Below, in pieces: positions 31,215 through 39,686 of a stretch of 46,987 bases of DNA. The first letter of the stretch is position 1, and each line of letters opens with the position of its first letter. The translations under genes and the position numbers were made by a program. The notes under the pieces were generated by a model. It had not been told where the DNA came from and searched no databases. It was given only the letters and a program-made list of their open reading frames with translations. Source of the DNA: a virus; IMG/VR virus record IMGVR_UViG_3300035698_004489, positions 1-46,987 of that record, one strand, 5' to 3'.

Positions 31215-31228
31215 TTGCCCCGCTCCTT
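31214..31228 (-). repeat. Direct repeat D, upstream copy (RBS)
   Basis: AAGGAGCGGGGCAAA in mRNA sense, whose last A begins the phosphatase ATG. It is identical to 30791-30777; the phosphatase gene fills the space between. Confidence 0.85.
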
Positions 31229-31229
31229 G

Positions 31230-32084
31230 TTAAGGTATTAAATCCGGGTTACGATACTTGTCAAAGGTGTCTGACTCTGCCGCATATTTAGCTTTCAAAG
31301 CATCTATAACGGTTACTCCAAGCCTCATTTGTGCGGCAGAACTTCTAGCTCCACTAAAATGTAATACCGGCATATTCATATAAACGTTTTCACTTAACAC
31401 CGTTCCTTGATACCAGTAATGAATAAACTCTTTAATATCAAATCTATGTACGTTCAAGCCGGTATATGTAGTCTTTACGCACGGTATAAATGTATCTGTG
31501 TCCCAAGTAGTTTCCTGTGTTATGGCTCTTGTATATGTACCGTCTGTGTAAAGTATATTAAATACTTGTCTGGTAAAAGCGTTATTACGCTCCCATTCAT
31601 ATCCAGTAAGGTCTATAGTTTGTATAACCGATAAAGTGTCGCCCAATCCAGTACCATTAAGTCCAAATCCAAATGGAACGAGTATGCAAATCTCTGAACG
31701 GGGATCATTGCGCGGGCCGTGATAAACCACGCTCCCTTCGTTTGTAACCGTTAAAGCCCATCCAGAGTTTAGCAGACATACAGAAGTAGCGGCATCGTAC
31801 TCGTACGCTTTAGTGCATCCAGTATCATCCATAGCAACTGCAACCGGAGTACCTCCCGGAAAACTTTCCCATAGAAAATAATCATCAGGAAAAGTCCATT
31901 TCTCACTATACAACCCACCATCTTCTCGTCTAATCGGAGATGCCGGAAAGAAACCATATATCCAACTAGGACTTCTGAATCCAAGCTCCGCTGGAGGTAC
32001 GGCGGCATAAACGTTTATAGATATAAACCTCAGTAAAGTCTCCGTTATCCTCATCCCTAGGACGTAGAGTGAACTTTTTATCAT
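31230..32084 (-). CDS. Structural protein, unknown
   Basis: The 284-residue product is beta-rich with many aromatic residues (SPSWIYGFFPASP, YEWERNNAFTRQVFNILY). The first 28 residues are hydrophobic (SSLYVLGMRITETLLRFISI), and an alternative ATG at 32054 would shorten this. It lies between the putative adaptor and tail genes, so a virion part is likely. No enzyme motif is apparent. Confidence 0.55.
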   Translation of the reverse strand: MIKSSLYVLGMRITETLLRFISINVYAAVPPAELGFRSPSWIYGFFPASPIRREDGGLYSEKWTFPDDYFLWESFPGGTPVAVAMDDTGCTKAYEYDAATSVCLLNSGWALTVTNEGSVVYHGPRNDPRSEICILVPFGFGLNGTGLGDTLSVIQTIDLTGYEWERNNAFTRQVFNILYTDGTYTRAITQETTWDTDTFIPCVKTTYTGLNVHRFDIKEFIHYWYQGTVLSENVYMNMPVLHFSGARSSAAQMRLGVTVIDALKAKYAAESDTFDKYRNPDLIP

Positions 32085-32086
32085 GA

Positions 32087-32803
32087 TTAAGCTTTTTCTA
32101 ATCCACCACCGCTAAACAATATATTGAATCCGGCTTCTGGACTATTCTGTATTGCTGGAGTGTTATTATCTATTGATCCTGATTGACCCGGCAAAGAAAT
32201 TATCTGCTTTGTAGCGTCTAGCTCCTTGAGCATGCGGACTGTGCGATCCCAAATTATAAGTTCGTCAGAAACGCTAATCACTTTGTCGAATTGTCGTTGA
32301 CCGGCAAGCATTAACTCCACTATAGACGGATGCCACTCAATGGGGAGGTGCGGTTCGTCGTTATCGACAGCAACGTCTGGAGGCCAACCGTAGAACCACC
32401 ATTTAATCGTCAATCCATCTTTGGCAAATGTAGGATAGAAATTAAGTTCTCTGCGGCCACTAACGCCCCATATATAAGCAGAATGAGGAACGCCCTCTGT
32501 GTCTTGATCGGCTACCGGCCCATAGAACGCTTCCGGCCCATCACAGAATTTAATAACACGGTTGTATGATGAGTTAAAGTACATGTGCCTGTGGGCAACA
32601 AACGTCGATGGAACTTGATAGGCCTTTTGGCCTTCAACGGAATCAAAAGTATAGTATTGCTCTGTACGGTTTACAGTAAACTCTTGCGCCAACTTGTCCT
32701 TTACTGTATTGAGTAACGCTGTAGCCCTAGAATCGTTCCAGTAAACGATATTATATGCGTCCATGAGAGTATTAAATCTGGTAATTATATTACGCCTTGT
32801 CAT
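32087..32803 (-). CDS. Putative head-tail adaptor protein
   Basis: This 238-residue protein has a helical start (RNIITRFNTLMDAYN) followed by a beta-rich middle with VEGQKAYQVPSTF, SGRRELNFYPTF and LTIKWWFYGWP. It ends in helices (SIVELMLAGQRQFDKV). This pattern is common in podoviral structural proteins near the portal-tail joint. The assignment rests on position and layout. AAGGAT lies upstream. Confidence 0.5.
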   Translation of the reverse strand: MTRRNIITRFNTLMDAYNIVYWNDSRATALLNTVKDKLAQEFTVNRTEQYYTFDSVEGQKAYQVPSTFVAHRHMYFNSSYNRVIKFCDGPEAFYGPVADQDTEGVPHSAYIWGVSGRRELNFYPTFAKDGLTIKWWFYGWPPDVAVDNDEPHLPIEWHPSIVELMLAGQRQFDKVISVSDELIIWDRTVRMLKELDATKQIISLPGQSGSIDNNTPAIQNSPEAGFNILFSGGGLEKA

Positions 32804-32807
32804 GTTG

Positions 32808-33002
32808 TTATATCCTTTTACTGCGAAAAACCTTAAACATCCTAGCTATGATGCCTTTATTCTTTGGTATTACAGAAATACCTGGCCTTCCATAATTAAA
32901 TCCAGAAAAAACCACAGTCCACATAGGGGCAAAGAGAGAAATCAATGTATAATACGAACACAGTAGACGAGCTAAACACTCAGAAGATAAATGATTGAAC
33001 AT
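32808..33002 (-). CDS. Small hydrophobic-start protein
   Basis: The ATG at 33002 has GGAAGG eight bases upstream inside the previous gene end. The 64-residue product has a hydrophobic stretch (LARLLCSYYTLISLFAPMWTV) then a basic tail (FKVFRSKRI). It may be membrane-associated. It has no family. The tight spacing with the adaptor gene supports translation. Confidence 0.5.
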   Translation of the reverse strand: MFNHLSSECLARLLCSYYTLISLFAPMWTVVFSGFNYGRPGISVIPKNKGIIARMFKVFRSKRI

Positions 33003-33004
33003 TT

Positions 33005-33205
33005 TTAATGCCTTCCGAAATTGGTGGTCGGCTTTCTAACCTTTCTAAAAACCCCTATACGCTTTGTAGGTTGAGCGGCATCAGTAAATGATAGAGTATG
33101 AACAACTCCATGCACTGAAATGTAGCTCATTCTTGATAATGATAATAGGTCGCAGGCCTTGCAATAGCATAATGAAAGAATCTGCGACCATATTGACTGT
33201 AACAT
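33005..33205 (-). CDS. Small Cys- and Ser-containing protein
   Basis: A 66-residue frame whose TAA is three bases before the next ATG. A weak AGG precedes its ATG. It has CYCKAC near residue 13, an aliphatic middle and a basic end. An inner ATG would give 41 residues. It is not recognised. Confidence is low as the start site is poor. Confidence 0.4.
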   Translation of the reverse strand: MLQSIWSQILSLCYCKACDLLSLSRMSYISVHGVVHTLSFTDAAQPTKRIGVFRKVRKPTTNFGRH

Positions 33206-33216
33206 TTTATAACCTA

Positions 33217-33783
33217 CTATAAAAGAAATGCTCCAATACCCTTCATGCCATTGCCGGGTATTCTTTTTTCTTCGTAGCTACATGTAAAACGTTCTTGTTG
33301 GTAATACTGAGCGGCGGTTCCTTCGCCACCTACAATATCATGATAAGCGCATATTCCAGGAGAACCAACCAGCGGCATGTATAATTCCGTTTCGGCTTTA
33401 ACCTGATCGTAAGTGTGTTTACTATCAGCGAAAAAACCATCAAGACATCCTCCGCCCAAAGCTTCAATTACCGCTTGTTTTGTAGACTCCAGTTCAGAGG
33501 GCATGTTAAGAATGACGGTTCTTTTTCCAGTTACAGCCTCTACGCGCCTTGCCAGTTCTGCAGAATTGTCGTCTAAAGTTACGCCTATTAGTATTCCGTC
33601 ATCTGCGATCATCTGTGACCACATCATAAGCCCGCCGCCACCATAACAACCTATTTCAAGCCAATTATCAAGAGGTCGACCGATATACTCTGGAATTCTC
33701 TCAATCGCCCAAAAAACTTCCGCTTGATTTTGCTGTATATTGCCAAGACCTTTCGCTAGTCTCCACATCTCTTCGTTAGTCAA
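33217..33783 (-). CDS. Class I methyltransferase, CmcI-like, copy 2
   Basis: The start is TTG (33783) behind GGAGGAA; alignment with the 35297 product supports it, as both begin MTNEEMWR. The 188 residues include a SAM-binding LEIGCYGGGGL (about 42-52), an acidic LDD after the second strand, and FFADSKHTYD, then YHDIVGGEG. This is the layout of the cephalosporin hydroxylase/CmcI-type methyltransferase group, which also acts on sugars. It ends the glycan island in transcription order. The paralogue starts with ATG. Confidence 0.75.
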   Translation of the reverse strand: MTNEEMWRLAKGLGNIQQNQAEVFWAIERIPEYIGRPLDNWLEIGCYGGGGLMMWSQMIADDGILIGVTLDDNSAELARRVEAVTGKRTVILNMPSELESTKQAVIEALGGGCLDGFFADSKHTYDQVKAETELYMPLVGSPGICAYHDIVGGEGTAAQYYQQERFTCSYEEKRIPGNGMKGIGAFLL

Positions 33784-33784
33784 G

Positions 33785-34369
33785 TTATTTCCTCCAATAT
33801 CCTATTACCAAACCGTTAGCTGCTGGAAATGGATCATTGTAATTAGCATAACATATATCTTTCCAAGACGTTTCAACCCATACATTATCGTCTAATGTAA
33901 TTCTTTTAAGATACCCGCCATACGCAAATCTTATCTCTCCATTTCTTAGCATAGCATCCATTTCCTTGTTGTAACCCATAGGAAGAGTTACAACCATCAA
34001 TTCGGAACACAGACTTTTCATATTTTCGATAGCCGAAAGAATTTTTCGTGGGTCTTTACTGCCATCATCACGACCAACATGTTCTAATGTAGAAATGCTA
34101 ACTACAAGTTTATAAGTTCTGACTGGGTTAAAGTCTACTATGTCCTCATTTATAATATCTGGAAATTTCTCATTTACTTCAAATCTATCAACCACGTCAT
34201 GAAAACACTGCCCCTTAAAGTAGTGTCCCAAAACATTGCCGACTTCTAATATATCTTCAGAATTATATTGCTTGATAATATCCCAGACTATAGGAACTTC
34301 CGCAACCCGCTCGCCGATAGCCCCTTTATAGTTGTACGTTTTTCCGCTAAAGACAAATGATTTCGGCAT
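33785..34369 (-). CDS. SAM-dependent methyltransferase-like protein
   Basis: This 194-residue protein has ILEVGNVLGHYF (about 40-51) in place of motif I and VVSISTLEHVGRDDG near residue 90, both typical of methyltransferases in sugar or polysaccharide clusters. It follows the glycosyltransferase gene with no gap (TAG then ATG). The glycine-rich loop has fewer glycines than usual (GNVLG), but the ISTLEHVG motif is strong. The substrate is unknown. Confidence 0.7.
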   Translation of the reverse strand: MPKSFVFSGKTYNYKGAIGERVAEVPIVWDIIKQYNSEDILEVGNVLGHYFKGQCFHDVVDRFEVNEKFPDIINEDIVDFNPVRTYKLVVSISTLEHVGRDDGSKDPRKILSAIENMKSLCSELMVVTLPMGYNKEMDAMLRNGEIRFAYGGYLKRITLDDNVWVETSWKDICYANYNDPFPAANGLVIGYWRK

Positions 34370-35278
34370 CTACAGAACCTTTCTCGTGGCAACCCAGAAC
34401 TTATCCCATACAACATCTGCACCGCATTTAGCTACTGCGCTTGCTATCTGCGCGTCAGTAAGTAGAATGTAGTCGCTACGCAAAACATTATCTAAATCTT
34501 CTTCAAAATTATCAATAGACACAAACTTGGCATAATCACCATACCAATATTTGAGATATTCTCCACCGTCCATATCAAGAATTATCGGAACAGAGCCACA
34601 AAAAATAGCTTCCATGTTTCCAATTTCTATACCAGCAGTTTCTGTTTCTCTATACGTTATCATGCCCTGCATACTCATCGTATACTTAGACCTGCAATAA
34701 AGCAAACGCAATTTAGCTATTCCGTCATCTGTAAGCGGGCAGTAATCAAATTGTTCTATATTCATACCGGGCAAAAACCCAACCCTGCCTCCACGACCAT
34801 AAAGAATCACATGGTTAAGGTGGGGTATTGCCGCCAAGCATCTGTCTGCTCTGTATACCCACTCGCCATGACTTGCATCTACAGTAAGCACTCCTATATC
34901 CTTCGCCTCTGGTGTCGGATAAAAAATATCCTGATCTACGGGTCGCGGCCATAAAAGTACATTTACTCCTCTGTTTCTGATTTTTTGAATTACCTCTGGA
35001 TGAAACGTAAGAAGTAAATCATTCTTTCCGAAATAGGATAAAGCTACATCATCGGTTCGTTCCGATAAAACCACTTTGGGAGTTATGTACGCAAGATATG
35101 GGTTGTACTCAGTTATTCCAAGATGCGTAATTAACAAATCCGATCCACTCTTGTACTGAGTTTCTGCGCTTTGTGATTGTACAATTTCTACATCATCAGG
35201 AAGATATTTCTTCAAACTTGACCATACTCGGTGCATGGCGCTTCCCCAACAAGTAAATGCTACGCTAACTTTTATCAT
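34370..35278 (-). CDS. Glycosyltransferase (GT-B type)
   Basis: This 302-residue protein opens with a Rossmann-like strand and turn (MIKVSVAFTCWGSAMHRV). The C-terminal half has HVILYGRGG, YCRSKYTMSMQG and a donor-site-like ETAGIEIGNMEAIFCGSVPII, which is like the E.xG...EA...G.P pattern of GT4-type enzymes. It likely transfers a sugar from an activated donor. It has a GGAGG site and lies within the island between two methyltransferase genes. Confidence 0.7.
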   Translation of the reverse strand: MIKVSVAFTCWGSAMHRVWSSLKKYLPDDVEIVQSQSAETQYKSGSDLLITHLGITEYNPYLAYITPKVVLSERTDDVALSYFGKNDLLLTFHPEVIQKIRNRGVNVLLWPRPVDQDIFYPTPEAKDIGVLTVDASHGEWVYRADRCLAAIPHLNHVILYGRGGRVGFLPGMNIEQFDYCPLTDDGIAKLRLLYCRSKYTMSMQGMITYRETETAGIEIGNMEAIFCGSVPIILDMDGGEYLKYWYGDYAKFVSIDNFEEDLDNVLRSDYILLTDAQIASAVAKCGADVVWDKFWVATRKVL

Positions 35279-35296
35279 TGCACTGCCTCCATTCGT

Positions 35297-35869
35297 TTAC
35301 AACAAAAACAAACCTATTCCCATATCGCAATGCCTATTAGTTCTCTTTTCTTCGTAACTATAATCACACTTTATACGCTGATAAAAATGCCCAGTTGAAG
35401 CCACCTTAACAGGTCGTATGTCATGCTTTGCATAAACACCAGGCGATGCCACTAAAGGGGCGTACAATTCTAGCTCCTGGCATGATTGTAATTCCGTATG
35501 CAAGCTATCCACAAATATCGCATCTAGCTTCTCGCCATCAAGCATTGCAAGTAGTTTAGCTTTAGTTGAATCCAGTTCCGAAGCTTCGTTTATTAACGAA
35601 AATCTTTTTCCTGTGATTGTCGGAATCAACTTTTCTAAAAACTTTGGCGATGGATGATCGAGTGTTATGCCAAAAAGTTGCCCACTAGCCTTGAGTATTT
35701 GCGACCACATACAAAGTGAACCACCGCCATGAAGTCCAATTTCAAGAAAATTCTTGAGTGGTCGGCCTATGTGCTTTTGTATTCTCTGCATTGCCCAGAG
35801 AATCTCTTCTTGTATTTGCAGCGTGGAACAATTATAAGTTGCAATTCGCCACATCTCTTCGTTGGTCAT
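35297..35869 (-). CDS. Class I methyltransferase, CmcI-like, copy 1
   Basis: This 190-residue product is a clear paralogue of the 33217 one: MTNEEMWR at the start, HIGRPLKNFLEIGLHGGGSL, ITLD, IFVDSLHTE, and a SYEEKR...GLFLL end. The glycine-rich SAM loop is intact. The two copies are separated by a glycosyltransferase and another methyltransferase, so the duplication is not recent or has been split by insertion. It starts with ATG at 35869. It probably methylates a sugar. Confidence 0.75.
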   Translation of the reverse strand: MTNEEMWRIATYNCSTLQIQEEILWAMQRIQKHIGRPLKNFLEIGLHGGGSLCMWSQILKASGQLFGITLDHPSPKFLEKLIPTITGKRFSLINEASELDSTKAKLLAMLDGEKLDAIFVDSLHTELQSCQELELYAPLVASPGVYAKHDIRPVKVASTGHFYQRIKCDYSYEEKRTNRHCDMGIGLFLL

Positions 35870-35892
35870 CAGGATATACTCCGGATTTCATT

Positions 35893-36543
35893 TCAATCAA
35901 ACCTTAAGACTAAATTACCTAAAGTGTAATACTTATAACTTCGTCCGCAATCTCTTATAACTTCATCAACGGCCAGTGTAGCCCCTGGAGTTAAATGAAA
36001 ACCATAATCATCGCAAATAATAAAACCTCCGGATACCATTCTTGGTATAAAAAAATCCATACAGGTTTTAACAGATGAATAATGATCCGCGTCGCAATGT
36101 ACTAAACAAAACTCCTTATTAGCGACTTCTTGGAAGGTATCCTCGAACCAGCCCTTGTGGAGTTTTATCCTTTCTCCAAAACAGGATAAGTACTCATAAG
36201 GAACCTCCACCTTTCCCCAACCTTTCCCCATAATATGTCCAATATCTTTATCGCACGGTTCAGGCAGTCCTTCCCACGAATCAAAACCATGTATCACTTT
36301 GTCCTGTAATATACTTGCAATAAGGTACATAGTTCCGCCTTTGCATACACCGGCTTCGGCGACATCTCCTGGCATAAGTTTTACCATTGTGGCAATCTCG
36401 TATATTACTTGTAGTACTGTCGGGCCAATCATTGTATACCCAAGAATGCTATTCATTATAGTATCAAAACTATCATTGATACTAAATTCATTACCCTTTA
36501 ATAATCTTTTTGCGGATACATCTGATCCATCGGATTCATTCAT
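35893..36543 (-). CDS. TylF/MycF-type O-methyltransferase
   Basis: This 216-residue protein has landmarks that match the macrocin O-methyltransferase family closely: GDVAEAGVCKGGTM (SAM loop), HGFDSWEGLPEP, VHCDADHYSSVKTCMDFF, and GGFIICDDYG...PGATLAVDEV. The Asp residues in the last two motifs bind the metal. Members methylate sugar hydroxyls. The gene overlaps the upstream stop by eight bases. It is a well-supported sign that the island modifies sugars. Confidence 0.85.
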   Translation of the reverse strand: MNESDGSDVSAKRLLKGNEFSINDSFDTIMNSILGYTMIGPTVLQVIYEIATMVKLMPGDVAEAGVCKGGTMYLIASILQDKVIHGFDSWEGLPEPCDKDIGHIMGKGWGKVEVPYEYLSCFGERIKLHKGWFEDTFQEVANKEFCLVHCDADHYSSVKTCMDFFIPRMVSGGFIICDDYGFHLTPGATLAVDEVIRDCGRSYKYYTLGNLVLRFD

Positions 36544-37960
36544 CAGGCAATACCTCTTTTAATAACGAGATAACACTTTCTGTATCATTTATGTCTTTAT
36601 CTCTAACAATTAACGTTCTATTAAATTCTTGTCTTGCCCCCCATACTGTAGGATTATGCTCATCTGAAAAAAACTCCTCCCAAGATTGCCCTCCATCATG
36701 GTTTGGCGGAACAATACAGACTGATGGAAGATGGGCATACCACGCAGCAAGTATCATACAACTATGTGTTCCAATAAAAGCTTTGGCTTCCAATACAAGC
36801 CGAACACTCACGAGTATACCAACTTTATTAACTAAATTCAATAATCCTTTTCTTTTATACAAAAAAGATTCAGACAATTTATCTCCCGATTTCCCCACAA
36901 CAATCACATTATAACCCATAACATCTATAATATAATCAATAATAACTCTATATTTCTTTTCATCAAAAACAACCCTCTCTTTCGCGCCGGCAAATGGATG
37001 AATAATAACATAATCGCCAATCGCATCTTTAATCTTGTCGGCTTCTGCAATACTATTATCACTAAAGAATATCGAACGTAAATTTGGAGCAAATCTTGTA
37101 TACATATATTCTGATTGCTCAATATGGGTAAAACCATCGTTATCAATAAAGCCGCGTTCTCGCCATTCCGCTGGGATGCTATTATAAACTTCAATAACAT
37201 CTATAAAAGGATTATTTTCTACCAATTTAACAGTGTTCGAGTTATGTGATTCCACAATAATTTTAACCTTAACATTAGGATATAATGTTTTAAGACCATT
37301 TAGCCTTCTAAGCCAAAGGCTTGTATCTATGGTACTTGTGGGATATTCTTCAATAACATCCATATCTTCATATTGTTTTCTATTACTCGGATTAGAAAGA
37401 CAAATCTGTAAGGCGTCTCCAAGTCCACCATTTAGCCATAAAAAAACATTATTATATGGCTTGGCCGCAAGAGCTAATTGATTCATTCCGCCATCGCTAT
37501 GCGCTGTACGAACTACAAACCCAACCTCTTCAAGTTTAGACGATAAAGATACTATATCATATCCCCACTTATGAAAATTCGAAGCGTACTCTTGTCCTCC
37601 ATACAAATTTGCGGCTAAACTTTCTCCATCTAAATTAGTTTGCATATCAGTGGGACTTTCCAATACTCCACAATACCGTTTGGCCGCTACTCCTATATCC
37701 GGCATCTGTATAAATATTTTAGCACCTTCTTTCATCACACGGAAGACATCCCGCAGAAAACTATCCTGACGCATCTTGCTAAGATGTTCCAAGAAATCCT
37801 GCATGTTAATCTCGTCAACGCTATCATCAGGATATGGCAAGAATTCTGTTTCCAAATCAAGAACTTTCTGTATGCCTTCCTGTGATACAATATCTATATT
37901 GACCCATCCCTCTTCTGGAGGTCTTTGATTGCGTCCTGCACCGATATTTAATTTCAACAC
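36536..37960 (-). CDS. Fusion of SAM methyltransferase and GT9-like glycosyltransferase
   Basis: The start appears to be GTG (37960). In the 474 residues, 1-160 form a methyltransferase: LNIGAGRNQRPPEEGWVNID (motif I), DEINMQDFLEHL and a GAKIFIQMPD strand. Residues about 170-470 resemble GT9/heptosyltransferases, with LWLNGGLGDALQICL near the start, DYVIIHPFAGAKE and AFIGTHSCMILAAWYAHLPSV. One protein may add a sugar and methylate the product or donor. The fusion joint is near residues 160-170. Confidence 0.75.
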   Translation of the reverse strand: MLKLNIGAGRNQRPPEEGWVNIDIVSQEGIQKVLDLETEFLPYPDDSVDEINMQDFLEHLSKMRQDSFLRDVFRVMKEGAKIFIQMPDIGVAAKRYCGVLESPTDMQTNLDGESLAANLYGGQEYASNFHKWGYDIVSLSSKLEEVGFVVRTAHSDGGMNQLALAAKPYNNVFLWLNGGLGDALQICLSNPSNRKQYEDMDVIEEYPTSTIDTSLWLRRLNGLKTLYPNVKVKIIVESHNSNTVKLVENNPFIDVIEVYNSIPAEWRERGFIDNDGFTHIEQSEYMYTRFAPNLRSIFFSDNSIAEADKIKDAIGDYVIIHPFAGAKERVVFDEKKYRVIIDYIIDVMGYNVIVVGKSGDKLSESFLYKRKGLLNLVNKVGILVSVRLVLEAKAFIGTHSCMILAAWYAHLPSVCIVPPNHDGGQSWEEFFSDEHNPTVWGARQEFNRTLIVRDKDINDTESVISLLKEVLPDE

Positions 37961-37972
37961 AATTACACCCCG

Positions 37973-38725
37973 CTACTTGAACATATTGTCAAGCATTAAA
38001 TCCACTGAATCCGCATTTACACTACCAGACTTGTAGGCCACTGCTCTTATTGTATCTCTAGCGCAAATAGTTATTCTATCAAATCCGGCAGTATTCAATA
38101 AGCGCGCCAACCAATAAGTATCATAAGAACAATGATGAAAGTCGCCCGGACTACAGCCTGAATATAACTTAAAGTTCATCCACTTCCAAAAATTCCCTTC
38201 ATGCAATCCGGGTTTATCGACATCCTTCACCATTCCGGGATATTCATTAACCGGAAATTTAACCTCTAGCCCGTCCTCTATGCGTCCAAGGTTCTTGACA
38301 TACATTTTTGCGATATATTCTAGATTAGGAGTATCAATATATATCATTCCACCCTCTGTAAGTAAACCGTGTACCCATGATAAACAAGCAGTTTGATGCG
38401 TCCATTGAATATGCTCCAATACGTGCTGCATCCTCACGGCCAAGAACGAATTTTCACGCCTCTTTAGAGCGGCAACGCTATCACTAAGTTCGTAATCACC
38501 GCTAAAGAACGCCCTAATATCTCCGACGTAATCAGCCCCTTCTACGAAGTCAACAGTTAAGCGATTTTCGATATTTATATCACCTATCTCCAAGACCTCG
38601 TCTTTGTCAAAATCATCGGTACTTTCTACAATAGAATTCATTGCGTTACTGCCAATGAAAGTTACCTTGACCGGCCTCAGCTTCTTTAAGTCTTTTCTGT
38701 GAAATAGATTCCGTGAAATCCTCAT
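37973..38725 (-). CDS. SAM-dependent methyltransferase
   Basis: ATG at 38725 has GGAGGTG seven bases upstream, though this gives an 80-base overlap with the upstream gene. A start at 38641 would remove the overlap but lacks an SD. The 250-residue protein has a motif-I region EVLEIGDINIENRL, then VDFVEGADYVGDI, and VRMQHVLEHIQWT and GGMIYIDTPN, the usual strand-4 and strand-5 signs of class I methyltransferases acting on sugars or lipids. The motif-I glycines are few. It belongs to the island. Confidence 0.7.
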   Translation of the reverse strand: MRISRNLFHRKDLKKLRPVKVTFIGSNAMNSIVESTDDFDKDEVLEIGDINIENRLTVDFVEGADYVGDIRAFFSGDYELSDSVAALKRRENSFLAVRMQHVLEHIQWTHQTACLSWVHGLLTEGGMIYIDTPNLEYIAKMYVKNLGRIEDGLEVKFPVNEYPGMVKDVDKPGLHEGNFWKWMNFKLYSGCSPGDFHHCSYDTYWLARLLNTAGFDRITICARDTIRAVAYKSGSVNADSVDLMLDNMFK

Positions 38726-39686
38726 CGTCAACACCTCCAACTGTTTCCAGAATGTTTATTGCAGCATTCGCAACTCTTTTCGGTGTCAGTGTACTCAAGC
38801 AATACTTCTTACTGCATGGTTGATACCAACAATACTGCCTTTTGCATCTTGGAAACGATCCAATCCAACGCGCCCTGTTATACTGAAGCCTAACCATAGG
38901 GTTGGTTGGACCAAAAATACCTAAAACGTTTCGCCCCATCACTCCCGCCACATGAACCATTGACGAATCCGGCCCAATTAACAGCATTGCTCCGCTAATT
39001 ATACCAAGTATAGAATTGAGGTGCATGTGATGAAATGCTTTAACTCCACTAACCTCAAAATCAAGTGTAGAATCAACGCTAACAACCTGTATGTCACGCT
39101 TCTTTCCCCATCTATACAACTTGGATAAAAGAGCTTTTGTGGTAATTTTGTGGTAATCTCTCCATCTGTCGTGACTGCGAAGATGCAATATAATATACCT
39201 ATCGTTAAGCCCAAGAGTTCTAGGTATATCCTTTTCTTCATCAGTCAACTGTAACTTATAATTTTCCCTTCTAAACTCAACCTCACATGCCTCTGCAAAA
39301 ATTGACTGTCTTGATTTAGTAATATACTGTCCATATTCAGATTCATAAACAGTTGCCGGGTCTGGATCATAAAGTCTGTATACAATGCTGCCGGCCTCTT
39401 GACACTCCATAATGAAAAAGTGGTGATCGCCACGACCTATCTCTTCTTCGGTAAAAGGAACTACAACATCAATATCTGGATGATGTCTAAAAATTGGGTC
39501 TACATAATCAATACAAACAACAACAATTAGAACATCTCCCCATTTCTTTCGCAATCCAGTTATAGCTGCGAGTATCATAGCTGCATCGCCTATACCTCCA
39601 ACCGGACGATACACTACAATAGCTCCGCCAATTTGACGAATAAAATCAATTATCCCAGGGTTACTTAAACTATATAGATCATACAT
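38646..39686 (-). CDS. GT9-family (heptosyltransferase-like) glycosyltransferase
   Basis: This 346-residue protein has a Rossmann start YRPVGGIGDAAMILAAI (about 26-42), which is the GT9 acceptor-domain motif. The donor-domain motif is LIGPDSSMVHVAGVMG followed by VLGIFGPTNP, which matches the D(T/S)...HxA and (FG(P/A)T) signature of ADP-heptose:LPS transferases. C-terminal CKRQYCWYQPC suggests a metal or disulfide site. It is the first gene of the island in transcription order and starts inside the end of the tail-domain paralogue gene. Confidence 0.85.
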   Translation of the reverse strand: MYDLYSLSNPGIIDFIRQIGGAIVVYRPVGGIGDAAMILAAITGLRKKWGDVLIVVVCIDYVDPIFRHHPDIDVVVPFTEEEIGRGDHHFFIMECQEAGSIVYRLYDPDPATVYESEYGQYITKSRQSIFAEACEVEFRRENYKLQLTDEEKDIPRTLGLNDRYIILHLRSHDRWRDYHKITTKALLSKLYRWGKKRDIQVVSVDSTLDFEVSGVKAFHHMHLNSILGIISGAMLLIGPDSSMVHVAGVMGRNVLGIFGPTNPMVRLQYNRARWIGSFPRCKRQYCWYQPCSKKYCLSTLTPKRVANAAINILETVGGVDDEDFTESISQKRLKEAEAGQGNFHWQ

